A stretch of 64,000 nt of DNA from Pseudomonadota bacterium (GTDB lineage Bacteria > Pseudomonadota > Alphaproteobacteria > Rhizobiales > Methylopilaceae), in NCBI GenBank assembly GCA_023388965.1, contig JAEWFF010000028.1:124001-188000 (forward strand), given 5' to 3'. The notes under the pieces are model-generated. The model had not been told where the DNA came from. It searched no databases and saw nothing but the letters and a program-made list of their open reading frames with translations. Positions 8,755 through 17,144 of this stretch are shown piece by piece. A program made the translations under genes and the position numbers. Within the stretch, counting starts at the first letter, position 1. Every line of letters starts with the position of its first letter.

Positions 8755-10281
8755 CTAGGCGAACGTGACGCCGATTTCCGCCTCCACAACGGCCGCAATG
8801 TCCAGCAGACGCGTATCGTCTCCCGGCCGCCCCGCAATCTGTATTCCGACGGGAAGACCGTCCCGGTCCATCCCGCAGGGCAAGGTGATCGCCGGCATGC
8901 CGGTCAGATTGAACGGCGCCGTACAGCGCGTCATCGCAGCGTGGATCGGTAGGGACACACCGTCCACATCCACGTGCTGGACACCCGCATTGGGGGCCCC
9001 CACGGCAATCGTGGGCGTGATGAGAGCATCGTATCCCTCCAATGCTCGAACCATCACCGTCAGCAAATGCGTACGGAAGCGCTGCGCGGCGACATAATCG
9101 GACGCGAGGATGAAACGGCCGGCTTCAAGCCGCACACGGACATCCTCACCCAAATCCTCGGGTGCCTGGTCAAGCCTTTGCAAATTGGCCTGCGTCGCCT
9201 CGGCGCAGATGGTCGCGAACTGGGCGGCGGCAGCGTTCTCGATATCGGCGATCTCGCGTTCCACGATATCGACGCCGGCTCGAGACAGAGCAGCCAGCAC
9301 CTTCTCGATACAGGCTCTCAGCGACGGCTCGAGCATATCGAAAAAGAAATTGGCCGGACGCACGAGACGGATATTCTGCTGCCGAGACACCTGCAGTGCG
9401 CCGCCCTCGGGACCGCCGCCCGACATGATCGCAAGGGCCGTCCGTACATCGGCGACATTCGCCGCCAGCGGCCCGATATGGTCGAGAGACCAGGCCAACG
9501 TCATCGCCCCCGTGCGCGGCACGAGATCGTAGCTCGGTTTCATACCGACAACACCGCAGCATGCGGCCGGAATGCGGATCGACCCGGCGGTATCGGTGCC
9601 CAGACTGATCGGAACCACGCCGAGGGCGACGGCCGCCGCGGCGCCGCCACTTGAGCCGCCGGAAATCCGGTCCCGCGCGTGGGGATTCTCGACGCGGCCG
9701 AAATGCGGATTATCGCTCGTGATCCCGTAAGCGAGTTCGTGCAGGTTGGTGAGGCCGATCGGAACGGCGCCGGCGGCTCTCAGCCGGCGTACGGCCTCGG
9801 CGTCCTCCTTCTGCAAGCCGGGAGGAACCGCGCGCGTTCCTCCCGTCATGGGAAGGTTTGCGACCGCGATCAGGTCTTTCACCGCAATCGGTATGCCCGC
9901 GAGCGGACGTTGCGTGAGATCGCGATCATCGGCCTGCCCCGCCTTCTCATCCACATATGTAAATACGTTATGGGAGCGTGTCTCTTTGGCCCTGACGAGC
10001 GCATCCTCCACCAGAGCGCCGGGATTCGTCCCTTGCTCACGCACGGTTTTCGCTGAGACCAGACACGGTGCATCCGCTGGAATCGAAACGCTGGAGGCCG
10101 CAGATGCCAATACGCGGAACGGCGCCTCTTGCGTATCCGCAAGCATCGGCAGCCGCGCCAGTTCATCGGCATTGAGCTTCAGCCGCCTTTCCCACAGCGG
10201 CTCCCGCTCCGCATGATCATACATACGGAGCTGCGACACCGCCCGGACATATTCGCCGAGCGCCTGTTCATCGATCGTCAT
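8755..10281 (-). CDS. Amidase-signature hydrolase with N-terminal AtzG-like segment
   Basis: 508-residue amidase-signature (AS) enzyme hydrolysing a C-N amide bond with the Ser-cisSer-Lys triad: Lys135 in PIAVKDL, Ser210/211 in SGGSSGGAAAA and nucleophile Ser234 in TDTAGSIRIP. The first about 60 residues (ALGEYVRAVSQLRMYDHAER and EAPFRVL) precede the usual AS start and resemble the small AtzG-like partner subunit of carboxybiuret hydrolase, fused here to the catalytic chain; that resemblance is my inference. Divergent from an ABC transporter operon with a DUF1989 protein and a ureohydrolase, suggesting action on a urea- or guanidine-derived amide (allophanate-like). Indole-acetamide or aliphatic amides remain possible. 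Confidence 0.88.
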   Translation of the reverse strand: MTIDEQALGEYVRAVSQLRMYDHAEREPLWERRLKLNADELARLPMLADTQEAPFRVLASAASSVSIPADAPCLVSAKTVREQGTNPGALVEDALVRAKETRSHNVFTYVDEKAGQADDRDLTQRPLAGIPIAVKDLIAVANLPMTGGTRAVPPGLQKEDAEAVRRLRAAGAVPIGLTNLHELAYGITSDNPHFGRVENPHARDRISGGSSGGAAAAVALGVVPISLGTDTAGSIRIPAACCGVVGMKPSYDLVPRTGAMTLAWSLDHIGPLAANVADVRTALAIMSGGGPEGGALQVSRQQNIRLVRPANFFFDMLEPSLRACIEKVLAALSRAGVDIVEREIADIENAAAAQFATICAEATQANLQRLDQAPEDLGEDVRVRLEAGRFILASDYVAAQRFRTHLLTVMVRALEGYDALITPTIAVGAPNAGVQHVDVDGVSLPIHAAMTRCTAPFNLTGMPAITLPCGMDRDGLPVGIQIAGRPGDDTRLLDIAAVVEAEIGVTFA

Positions 10282-10484
10282 GTTCCCTCCCGACAGGAGG
10301 CTTCACGCAAGCACATTCCATGAGAGGAGAACAAGAGCAGGAAATGCCGATGTCTGCCGCCTGCGATGGCGGCTCCGATAGATCGATTATTTCGATACGA
10401 ATATGGAATAATCAAAGTTGACCGCATTAACGTTTGGCGCCTAGCCTTCGGAATAAAGAGAAAACCGCTTCCTGGGAGGAACGC
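10282..10484. promoter_or_regulatory. Divergent promoter region, amidase / ABC operon
   Basis: 203-bp spacer between two outward-reading genes, AT-rich in the centre. It contains the nested inverted repeat at 10385-10413. A strong Shine-Dalgarno (CTGGGAGGAACGC) precedes the binding-protein ATG at 10485, which is therefore preferred over an in-frame start at 10434. No ykkC/guanidine riboswitch hallmark was recognised. Confidence 0.6.
10385..10413. promoter_or_regulatory. Candidate LysR operator (nested inverted repeat)
   Basis: Outer arms GATTATT (10385-10391) and AATAATC (10407-10413) are perfect reverse complements; inside lies the odd palindrome TTCGATACGAA (10391-10401), which fits the LysR T-N11-A rule. 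It sits in the gap between the divergent amidase and transporter genes. The site is seen directly; assignment to the LysR protein at 7818 is inference. Confidence 0.5.
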
Positions 10485-11366
10485 ATGCAAACTGACACAC
10501 TCATTTCCGCTCTACCAGGGGCGTGGCTCAAAACAGGGCTCTTCTGCGCCCTGACGTCCGCACTCTTCGTCGGTGTGGCGCCGCCAGCCGCAAAGGCTGA
10601 CCTTCTCGCAGAGGTCAAGCAGCGCGGGACCCTTACCGTCGGTACCGAAGCCAGGTTCCCGCCGTTCGAATTCGTCAAGGATGGCAAGATCGTCGGCTAT
10701 TCGACCGATCTCATGGAGCACATCCTCAAAGAGCTTCCCAATGTCGAGTACAAGCAGCTCGATCTGCCCTGGCAGGGAATCCTTCCGGGTCTGGCTGCCA
10801 AGCGTTTCGACTATGTCATTACCTCGGTGACGGCGACCAAGGAGCGCTACGAGAAGTACCATCTCAGCCTGCCGATCGCCGACGCCACCGTCGCCGCCCT
10901 GAAACGTAAGGGCGACGACTCCATCACCAAGGAAGAGGACCTCGCCGGAAAGGTCGCCGCTTCACAGACCGGCTCCGGCCAGCTTCAGGCGCTGGAAGGG
11001 GTGGCCGCCCGCCTCAAGGAGGCCGGAACTCCGGTCGCTTCGGTCCGTACCTATGTCGATTTCGGCGAGGCCTATGCCGATCTGGCGGCCGGGCGGCTCG
11101 CCGTTGTCGTCAACAGCCTGCCCAATCTTCTTGAAGCCGTTCGCCAGCGGCCGGAAGCGTTCGAGGTCGTCCCGCTCGCAAGCGTGCCCAAGACGTATTT
11201 CTCGTGGGCCGGCCGCAAGGATGCGGACAGCGCGACCCTCAACGAATTCTTCGACCAGCAGATCCGTCGGCTGAACGAGGACGGTACCCTCGCCGAGCTT
11301 CAGAAGAAGTGGTTCGGCGACGTCATGGAAGTCCCTTCCGACAAGCTGCCGGTGCCGAGCGAGTGA
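10485..11366 (+). CDS. ABC transporter substrate-binding protein, polar amino-acid family
   Basis: Periplasmic solute-binding protein (family 3), 293 residues. An N-terminal signal segment (about residues 10-38, ending PPAAKA) precedes the mature start ADLLAEVKQRGTLTVGTEA. The typical motifs FPPFEFVKDGKIVGYSTDL (ligand-binding arginine/aspartate side), DYVITSVTATKERYEKYHLS and GRLAVVVNSLPNLLEAV are present. First gene of an operon with two permeases and an ATPase. A GC-rich hairpin follows the stop codon at once. Ligand unknown; the co-encoded ureohydrolase and DUF1989 protein suggest a guanidino or ureido compound rather than a standard amino acid. Confidence 0.92.
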   Translation: MQTDTLISALPGAWLKTGLFCALTSALFVGVAPPAAKADLLAEVKQRGTLTVGTEARFPPFEFVKDGKIVGYSTDLMEHILKELPNVEYKQLDLPWQGILPGLAAKRFDYVITSVTATKERYEKYHLSLPIADATVAALKRKGDDSITKEEDLAGKVAASQTGSGQLQALEGVAARLKEAGTPVASVRTYVDFGEAYADLAAGRLAVVVNSLPNLLEAVRQRPEAFEVVPLASVPKTYFSWAGRKDADSATLNEFFDQQIRRLNEDGTLAELQKKWFGDVMEVPSDKLPVPSE

Positions 11367-11371
11367 GTGAC

Positions 11372-11405
11372 GGCGCCCTACGTCGAAACCAGGGCGTAGG
11401 GCGCC
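11372..11405 (+). terminator. Intercistronic hairpin after binding-protein gene
   Basis: Perfect 11-bp stem GGCGCCCTACG (11372-11382) and CGTAGGGCGCC (11395-11405) with a 12-nt loop, no T-run. Located between the binding-protein and first permease genes. Likely a partial terminator or mRNA 3'-end stabiliser giving more binding protein than membrane components. Confidence 0.65.
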
Positions 11406-11433
11406 CCTTGTCGAGCGAAGATTCAGCGGCGCA

Positions 11434-12090
11434 ATGATCGATATTTTTGCCAACAATTACGATGTATTGCTGTCGGGTGCCGTCGTTACCGTATGGCTGT
11501 CCGTGATCGCCATCCTCGCCGGCAGCACGCTTGGGCTGACGCTCGCATTCGGACTGCGGTCGAAATCCCTCGCGCTGCGCGCGATCTGCGGTTTTTATCG
11601 CAGCTTCTGGCGGGGAACGCCGATCCTCGTTCAGCTTCTCATCGCATTCTATCTGTTACCGCAGATCGGGATCGAGGTTTCGCCGTTCGTCGCGGCGCTG
11701 ATTGCGCTGTCGTTGAACACCGCGGCGTTCCAGGCTGAAATCTACCGCGCCGGTCTCGCCGAAATTCCGCACGGGCAGGTCGAGGCAGCGCGCATGCTCG
11801 GAATTCGCGAATTGACAATCCGGTTCCGCATACAGATCCCGCAGATGTTCCGGCTGGTCATGCCGCCGCTGGTCAACGAGACGATCATCATCATCAAGAA
11901 TTCCTCGCTCGTTTCCGTCATTGCCGTGACCGAGCTGACGCGGCGTAGCCAGCAGATCGCTTCGACCACGTTCAAGCCGCTCGAAGTCTATCTGATCGCC
12001 GGGATCATTTACGTCATCATCAATCTCAGTCTCGCCTATCTGGGCCGTCGCATCGAAAGACGCCTTGCCGTTTCGGGGGCGCTGTCATGA
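11434..12090 (+). CDS. Amino-acid ABC transporter permease 1
   Basis: 218-residue inner-membrane permease of the HisM/GlnP family with about five membrane spans. The EAA loop that contacts the ATPase reads GQVEAARMLGIRELTIRFRI around residues 110-130. N-terminal LSGAVVTVWLSVIAILAGS is typical of the family. The stop overlaps the start of the next permease by four bases (ATGA), indicating translational coupling. It is in the operon headed by the binding protein at 10485. Confidence 0.93.
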   Translation: MIDIFANNYDVLLSGAVVTVWLSVIAILAGSTLGLTLAFGLRSKSLALRAICGFYRSFWRGTPILVQLLIAFYLLPQIGIEVSPFVAALIALSLNTAAFQAEIYRAGLAEIPHGQVEAARMLGIRELTIRFRIQIPQMFRLVMPPLVNETIIIIKNSSLVSVIAVTELTRRSQQIASTTFKPLEVYLIAGIIYVIINLSLAYLGRRIERRLAVSGALS

Positions 12091-12740
12091 CGTTCAGCAC
12101 CGACATGATCGTCCAGTATCTGCCGCTCATGCTGTCCGGGCTGTGGGTAACGACAAAGATCTGCGCCCTCGCCTCTGTGATCGCGATCCTTGCCGGGATC
12201 GGGCTCGCGCTGATGCTGACCTCGCGCGTCGCCGTTCTACGCTGGGCCGCTCTTGTTTATGTCGAGACCATCCGCGGCCTGCCGATCCTCGTCATTCTTT
12301 TCCTTCTGTATTACGGCGGCCCGAGCTTCCATCTCACGCTCGAAGCCGAGCCGATCGGCATTCTGGGACTCGGCTTTTACGGCGCGTCCTATTTTGCCGA
12401 AATATTCCGCGGGGGCTTCCAGGCCATTCCGCCCGGCCAGATCGAAGCTGCACGGATGGTCGGAATGTCGAATGCGTCCATACTCCGCCGCATCCAGCTT
12501 CCGCAGATGATGGGTCTGGTGGTCCCGCCTTCGGTCAACCAGATCATCGTTCTCGTGAAGGAATCCGCGGTGCTCTCGATCATCACGGTCGCGGAACTCA
12601 CGAAGAACGCCACGCAGATGGCCAACGAGACATTTGCCGTCATCGAACCATACCTTTTCATCGCGGTGCTCTACTGGGTTCTGATCGAAGCCATATCGCG
12701 GATTGGAATCCTCATCGAACGTCGGGTGCTTCATGTCTGA
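12087..12740 (+). CDS. Amino-acid ABC transporter permease 2
   Basis: 217-residue partner permease of the same HisM/GlnP family, expected to heterodimerise with the preceding permease. The EAA loop GQIEAARMVGMSNASILRRI is around residues 113-132, and the hydrophobic profile gives about five spans. Its start overlaps the preceding stop by four bases; its end overlaps the ATPase start by eight bases. Tight packing supports stoichiometric translation of the membrane complex. Confidence 0.93.
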   Translation: MTFSTDMIVQYLPLMLSGLWVTTKICALASVIAILAGIGLALMLTSRVAVLRWAALVYVETIRGLPILVILFLLYYGGPSFHLTLEAEPIGILGLGFYGASYFAEIFRGGFQAIPPGQIEAARMVGMSNASILRRIQLPQMMGLVVPPSVNQIIVLVKESAVLSIITVAELTKNATQMANETFAVIEPYLFIAVLYWVLIEAISRIGILIERRVLHV

Positions 12741-13557
12741 ATCACAACCCATCTCAACGGCCGGAACGGGCGGTGCGGGCAGCCACGTCCCACCGATCAT
12801 CGTTCGCGATCTCGTAAAAAGATTCGGTGCTATCGAAGTTCTGTCTGGGATTGACCTGACCGTACAGCCATCGGAAGTCGTGTGCGTGATCGGCCCGTCG
12901 GGGTCCGGCAAGAGCACGCTGCTCCGCTGCATTGCCTTCCTCGAGATTTACGACGGCGGAGACGTACTGATAGAGGGTCGTCTGCTCGGCTATCGGGAAG
13001 ACAACGGCAAACGGCGTCTGGCCAATGCGCGTGAAATCGACGATGTGCGCCGTTCGCTCGGCATGGTGTTCCAGCACTTCAATCTCTGGCCGCACATGAC
13101 CGCGCTCCGCAACGTCACCGAGGCTCTGAGCGTCAGCCGTGGCCTTGCTCGCGATGAAGCTGCGGAAATCGGCATGTCCATGCTGGAAAAGGTGGGCATG
13201 AAAAAATTTGCCGACCAATATCCGTCGCGCCTGTCCGGCGGCCAGAAGCAACGCGTGGCGATCGCGCGGGCGCTCGCCGTCAAGCCGCGCGTCATGCTGT
13301 TCGACGAGCCGACTTCGGCTCTCGATCCGGAACTGGTCGGCGAGGTGCTCGCCGTCATGCGCGATCTCGCGGCCGAAGGCATGACCATGATGGTCGTGAC
13401 GCACGAAATGGGCTTCGCCGCGCACGTCGCACAACGCGCAATCTTCATGGACAAGGGACTCATCGTCGAGGAAGGCGATCCAAAGGCCCTGTTTTCATCT
13501 CCGCGCAGCGAGCGCTTGAAATTGTTTCTCAATACGTGGCGCGAGCGCTCGATCTGA
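12733..13557 (+). CDS. Amino-acid ABC transporter ATP-binding protein
   Basis: 274-residue ATPase that powers the preceding permeases. Walker A GPSGSGKST, Q-loop FQHFNLWPHMT, signature LSGGQKQR, Walker B VMLFDEPTSALD and switch His in VVTHEMGF are all intact. The ATG at 12733 is chosen because it overlaps the permease stop by eight bases, typical for coupled genes; an in-frame start exists 30 bp further upstream. The polar N-terminal extension of about 25 residues before the ATPase core is unusual but harmless. The next gene (DUF1989) follows after 18 bp in the same direction. Confidence 0.94.
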   Translation: MSESQPISTAGTGGAGSHVPPIIVRDLVKRFGAIEVLSGIDLTVQPSEVVCVIGPSGSGKSTLLRCIAFLEIYDGGDVLIEGRLLGYREDNGKRRLANAREIDDVRRSLGMVFQHFNLWPHMTALRNVTEALSVSRGLARDEAAEIGMSMLEKVGMKKFADQYPSRLSGGQKQRVAIARALAVKPRVMLFDEPTSALDPELVGEVLAVMRDLAAEGMTMMVVTHEMGFAAHVAQRAIFMDKGLIVEEGDPKALFSSPRSERLKLFLNTWRERSI

Positions 13558-13575
13558 TCTTCGAAAGGACAGGAC

Positions 13576-14274
13576 ATGAATATCGCCGACTTCTACGACA
13601 GAACCGAAAACGGGCAGCCTCACGGCACCAATCCGACGGCCTCTTCGCCGATTTCGTCGGATGGCACGCCCGAGCTCGGCCGTCGCTACGTCGTGCCGGC
13701 CCGTCAGGGGCGCGCGGTTCTGGTGAAGAAGGGTCAGAGCATCCGCATCGGCAATCCGCTTGGCCAGCAGGTATGCGATGCCTGGGCTTTCAATGCCGAC
13801 AATACGAACGAATATCTGTCGTGGCCCCATGCGCGCGCCTGGATCGACAAGACCGTACCGTCGGTTGGCGATGTGCTGGTGACCAACCGGCGCCGGCCGA
13901 TCCTCACCCTGACCGAGGACACATCGCCGGGCGTTCACGATACCCTGGTCGCCGCCTGCGATATCTTTCGCTATCACTCGCTCGGCGCGACCGACTATCA
14001 CGACAATTGCTCGGACAATCTGAGGATGGCGATGAACGCTATCGGCCAGCAGGTCGCCGATATTCCGCAGCCGTTCAATATCTGGATGAACGTTCCGGTC
14101 GACGACGCCAATACGATTTCGTGGCTGTCGCCGGTCTCCAAGCCGGACGACTATGTCGTCCTGCGCGCCGAGATGGATGCGTTCGTCGTCATGTCGGCCT
14201 GCCCGCAGGATCTGGTGCCGGTCAACGGGGCCAATATGGTCCCCTCCGATCTGGACTTCACCGTCAACGCCTGA
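13576..14274 (+). CDS. DUF1989 / urea-carboxylase-associated family protein
   Basis: 232-residue DUF1989 protein. Members include the urea-carboxylase-associated proteins and the CgdA/CgdB subunits of carboxyguanidine deiminase. Visible conserved features: VPARQGRAVLVKKGQSIRI near residue 40, GQQVCDAWAFN, CDIFRYHS followed by HDNCSDNLRMAM, and NIWMNVP. Cysteine and histidine residues in the last two segments are candidates for metal or catalysis. A Shine-Dalgarno AAAGGACAGG precedes the ATG. It sits between an ABC transporter and a ureohydrolase, consistent with guanidine- or urea-derivative metabolism. Here it is single, whereas carboxyguanidine deiminase uses a pair, so its exact reaction is open. 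Confidence 0.87.
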   Translation: MNIADFYDRTENGQPHGTNPTASSPISSDGTPELGRRYVVPARQGRAVLVKKGQSIRIGNPLGQQVCDAWAFNADNTNEYLSWPHARAWIDKTVPSVGDVLVTNRRRPILTLTEDTSPGVHDTLVAACDIFRYHSLGATDYHDNCSDNLRMAMNAIGQQVADIPQPFNIWMNVPVDDANTISWLSPVSKPDDYVVLRAEMDAFVVMSACPQDLVPVNGANMVPSDLDFTVNA

Positions 14275-14358
14275 AAGTGCGCGCGCCGACGCACGGCACT
14301 ACCGCGGCTGGCGGCGCGCGACCTCGCTACATTCAGATGAAGAAAAGGCTCAATCACG

Positions 14359-15312
14359 ATGGCGCATGGTTATGAGAGCGGGCGTCTGGACCTGCCCTTT
14401 GTCGGTCACTGCACGTTCGGCAAGCGTCCCGTCTGTACGAACTGGGATGAGATCGACGCGGATGTCGCCGTTCTCGGAATTCCGTTCGATATGGGAACGC
14501 AATATCGTTCGGGAACGCGGTTCGGGCCGCGCGCGATCCGCGAGGCCTCCACACTGTTCTCGTTCGGCCACGGCGGGGCCTACGACCATGAGGACGACAC
14601 CGTTTATCTGCCGATGGACAAGGTGCGAATCGTCGATGTCGGCGATGCCGACATGGTGCATACGGATACGGTGAGGAGCCACGCCAACGCGGAAGCGGCG
14701 GTGCGTGCGATTCTCAAGCGCGGGGCCATGCCGCTCGTGCTCGGCGGAGACCACGCCATCAACATTCCGTGCATACGGGCGTTCAGCGATCAGGAGCCGA
14801 TCCATATCATTCAGATCGACGCCCATCTGGATTTCGTCGATGTGCGCCATGGCGTCACCGAGGGGCACGGCAATCCGATGCGCCGCGCCGCCGAGCAAAG
14901 CCATGTCACCGGCCTGACGCAGCTCGGCATCCGAAATGTCTCGTCCACCGCGCGCGAGGGCTATGAGGATGCGCGGGCGCGCGGCTCCGATATCCTGTCC
15001 GTTCGCCAGGTACGCAAGCTCGGAACGCAAAAGGTTCTGGAGCGTATTCCGGAAGGCGCGCGTTATTACGTCACGATCGACATCGACGGTTTCGATCCCT
15101 CGATCGCGCCTGGCACCGGCACGCCCAGCCACGGCGGGTTCCTGTATTACGAGGTGATGGAGCTTCTTCAGGGGCTGACGCGGCGGGGCAAGGTTGTCGG
15201 TATCGACCTCGTGGAAGTCGCCCCGGCCTATGACCCGTCCGGCGTGACCGGCTTTCTGGCCGCCCAGGTTCTTCTCAATTTTCTCGGCTACATCTTCGCT
15301 GAGAGAAAATGA
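14359..15312 (+). CDS. Ureohydrolase (agmatinase/guanidino-acid hydrolase family)
   Basis: 317-residue binuclear Mn/Ni amidinohydrolase that releases urea from a guanidino substrate. All metal ligands are present: His132 in LGGDHAI, Asp154/His156/Asp158 in QIDAHLDF, and Asp241/Asp243 in TIDIDGFDP. Loop RHGVTEGHGNPMRR covers the active site. The family includes agmatinase, guanidinobutyrase, guanidinopropionase, proclavaminate amidinohydrolase and the nickel-dependent guanidine hydrolase GdmH; sequence reading alone does not separate them. Last gene of the transporter operon (84 bp after DUF1989). With the amidase and DUF1989 protein it suggests degradation of an imported guanidino compound to urea and downstream nitrogen release. 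Confidence 0.9.
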   Translation: MAHGYESGRLDLPFVGHCTFGKRPVCTNWDEIDADVAVLGIPFDMGTQYRSGTRFGPRAIREASTLFSFGHGGAYDHEDDTVYLPMDKVRIVDVGDADMVHTDTVRSHANAEAAVRAILKRGAMPLVLGGDHAINIPCIRAFSDQEPIHIIQIDAHLDFVDVRHGVTEGHGNPMRRAAEQSHVTGLTQLGIRNVSSTAREGYEDARARGSDILSVRQVRKLGTQKVLERIPEGARYYVTIDIDGFDPSIAPGTGTPSHGGFLYYEVMELLQGLTRRGKVVGIDLVEVAPAYDPSGVTGFLAAQVLLNFLGYIFAERK

Positions 15313-15491
15313 TGTTTGGCGCCGCCTCGGGTCGCTCCTGGATCCCATTGCAGGAAGAAGAATCGCGTATGGACGTCGATAACCCACGGCGGCCGTCCCG
15401 ACGAACTTAATCTGCCGGGATAGGAGGTGCCTCCGCCGGTTTGATCGTCGCCGGCAATCCCGCACGGTGACAATCGCACCGGCCTGTCGAA

Positions 15492-15920
15492 ATGAAACAA
15501 TCGTCTCCCGATCCGAAGACGATCCCCGCCTGGGGACGCGCCATCTACGCAGCCGTCGGATTCCTTTTCGTCGGGCTCGGCCTTGTCGGCGCATTCCTTC
15601 CGGTTCTTCCCACTACGCCGTTCCTGATCGTTGCCGCTGCATGTTTCGCCCGTTCGTCCGAGCGCCTTGAAGCGTGGCTGCTCGAACACCCGCGCTTCGG
15701 GTCGGTCCTGCGTGAGTGGCGGCTTCGCGGCGCCGTGCCGCGCAAGGCCAAACTGGCTTCCCTGGTGGGGACGATCGTCGGTTATGCACTGTTCTGGATC
15801 ACCACTTCCCCCGGCCCACTCCTCGCCGTTGCCGTCGCCGCCAGCAGACAACACGCGCGCAGCGCGCCGCATTCCATCCGCCGAACGGCGATCTTTGCCC
15901 CAAAAATACCAAACGCATGA
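15492..15920 (+). CDS. DUF454 (YbaN-like) inner-membrane protein
   Basis: 142-residue small membrane protein of the DUF454 family. Hallmarks are the first span with GFLFVGLGLVGAFLPVLPTT, then FLIVAAACFARSSERLEAWL and HPRFGSVLREWR, and a second hydrophobic pair near residues 92-115. Function of the family is not established. It stands alone, 180 bp after the ureohydrolase. The C-terminal about 28 residues (Arg/Ser/Pro-rich) go beyond the usual family end and may be non-conserved. Confidence 0.85.
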   Translation: MKQSSPDPKTIPAWGRAIYAAVGFLFVGLGLVGAFLPVLPTTPFLIVAAACFARSSERLEAWLLEHPRFGSVLREWRLRGAVPRKAKLASLVGTIVGYALFWITTSPGPLLAVAVAASRQHARSAPHSIRRTAIFAPKIPNA

Positions 15921-16017
15921 CCTGCCCCCTACCCCGTAGCCGGCAGCGTGCCGCGCCCTTCCGATCATTGAGACAATCCGGAACGCCGATTTCTGTACGT
16001 GAGCGAGAATTTTGGGC

Positions 16018-16582
16018 TCAGGCCGGAAAGATCAGGGTGAGCCAGGGCGTCACGCCCACCATGCGCACCGGCAGAGTGTGTTCGATTTCTTCGACCGCCT
16101 CGTCGATGCGCGCGATCTCGGTGATCAGCGTGACCGGGCGCGCGACAGATCTGCCCCCATGACGACCAATTGGCCCCGCCGCCAGCGATTGATCGTCGAG
16201 ACCACCTCGGACAAGGGAGCATGGGTGAAGATCAGCCGCCCGTCGCGCTAGGCGAGATCGGTGGCCAGATCGGCCGGCTCGACCGCGCCGAGCACCCCGC
16301 CGCGCGGTGGCCAGCCTCGATACGCGCGTTCCGGTTTTTCGCACGCACATCGACCGCGTGCTCGGCGACCACGATGCGCAGACCGCCCGCGTCATGGCCG
16401 ACGGAGAATGCGGTTCCCAGCGCCATTGTCTCGGTGCCGGCCGAGAGCACGGAAAAGGGGCGACCGGGAACCGGGGCGAACCTCATTGCCCGCGCGATCT
16501 GCGATCCAGAAACGTCCGGCCAGACTTTCGCGGCGGTCGATTCCGAGACCGCGAATACGGTGAACCCGATCACGCCATTCAA
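16018..16582 (-). pseudogene. Decayed FecR-type anti-sigma factor gene
   Basis: Pieces of one FecR protein lie in different minus-strand frames in the right order. Segment 1: VPGRPFSVLSAGTETMALG then TAFSVGHDAGGLRIVVAEHA and ARIEAG. After a frameshift near 16310-16320, segment 2: VLGAVEPADLATDLA, an in-frame TAG where FecR proteins have Trp, then RDGRLIFTHAPLSEVVSTIN and RWRRGQLVVMGADL. After a second shift near 16145, segment 3: ARPVTLITEIARIDEAVEEI and TLPVRMVGVTPWLTLIFPA to a stop at 16018. This is the FecR domain and C-terminal secretin/TonB-like module. No FecI sigma factor or TonB receptor gene is adjacent. The N-terminal cytoplasmic part is not recognisable. Confidence 0.8.
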
Positions 16583-16940
16583 TCTGAGGCCTGCGATAGA
16601 ACTCGGCCCGGCAAGCTAATCGCCCTCGTTAAAGCCCCGCCTGCGAACAGCGCCGCCCCACAGCGCGAGCCACAGGCCCTTTCAACGAATATCCGAGAAA
16701 CCTTACAGCCGCCGATCCCGAATCAGCCAAGGCCTTCGCCTCCGCAGCGTGCCTGGGTCCGATCTCAACACGCTGCGTGACCATGCCGCCCCGATTTCGT
16801 ACCGGTTTCGCACCGCCTCTTTTCGTCGGCGGCATCCGGAAATGGCAGCAAGACAAGGGACACTGTTGGGCGCTCCCGTGAAATTTCACGTGCAACGCAT
16901 TGATTTATATATGTTTTAATACGGTAGGAAGCCGGCGGAG
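16583..16940. other. Gene-free gap between FecR remnant and tRNA
   Basis: About 360 bp. It may include the eroded 5' part of the FecR gene, but no readable segment remains. The part next to the tRNA (16890-16930) is AT-rich, as expected for transcript termination downstream of the tRNA. Nothing else recognised. Confidence 0.5.
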
Positions 16941-17014
16941 TGGCTGGGGAACTAGGATTCGAACCTAGATTAACGGAGTCAGAGTCCGCTGTTCTACCGT
17001 TGAACTATTCCCCA
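16941..17014 (-). tRNA. tRNA-Gln (anticodon CUG)
   Basis: 74-nt tRNA with encoded CCA. Acceptor stem TGGGGAA pairs with TTCCCCA, discriminator G then CCA. Anticodon stem GCGGA/TCCGT encloses loop CTCTGAC, anticodon CTG. T-arm contains GGTTCGAATCC. All four arms fold. Intact; no adjacent integrase or attachment duplication was found here. Confidence 0.95.
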
Positions 17015-17097
17015 ACAGGCCAAGCGGTGTGCGCGCGGCGGGTTCGAGATAACCGCGGGGGTGCGCGTTGGCAAGTCCCAGGCGGAGCGGGAGTTTG

Positions 17098-17122
17098 TGT
17101 CCGTTCACAAAAATAACGGACA
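17098..17122 (-). terminator. Hairpin downstream of GntR gene
   Basis: Perfect inverted repeat TGTCCGTT (17098-17105) / AACGGACA (17115-17122) with a 9-nt A-rich loop, between the GntR stop and the tRNA. Likely 3' end signal of the minus-strand GntR transcript; no clear T-run. Confidence 0.45.
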
Positions 17123-17144
17123 GACCCGCCCAACAACCCTCCGG

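Noticed and set aside
10282..10484. Possible guanidine (ykkC-type) riboswitch before the guanidino locus
   Set aside because: The conserved ykkC motifs were not seen; the region looks like a protein-operator spacer.
16941..17014. tRNA-Gln as integration site of a genomic island
   Set aside because: No integrase gene and no duplicated tRNA 3' end found in the window.
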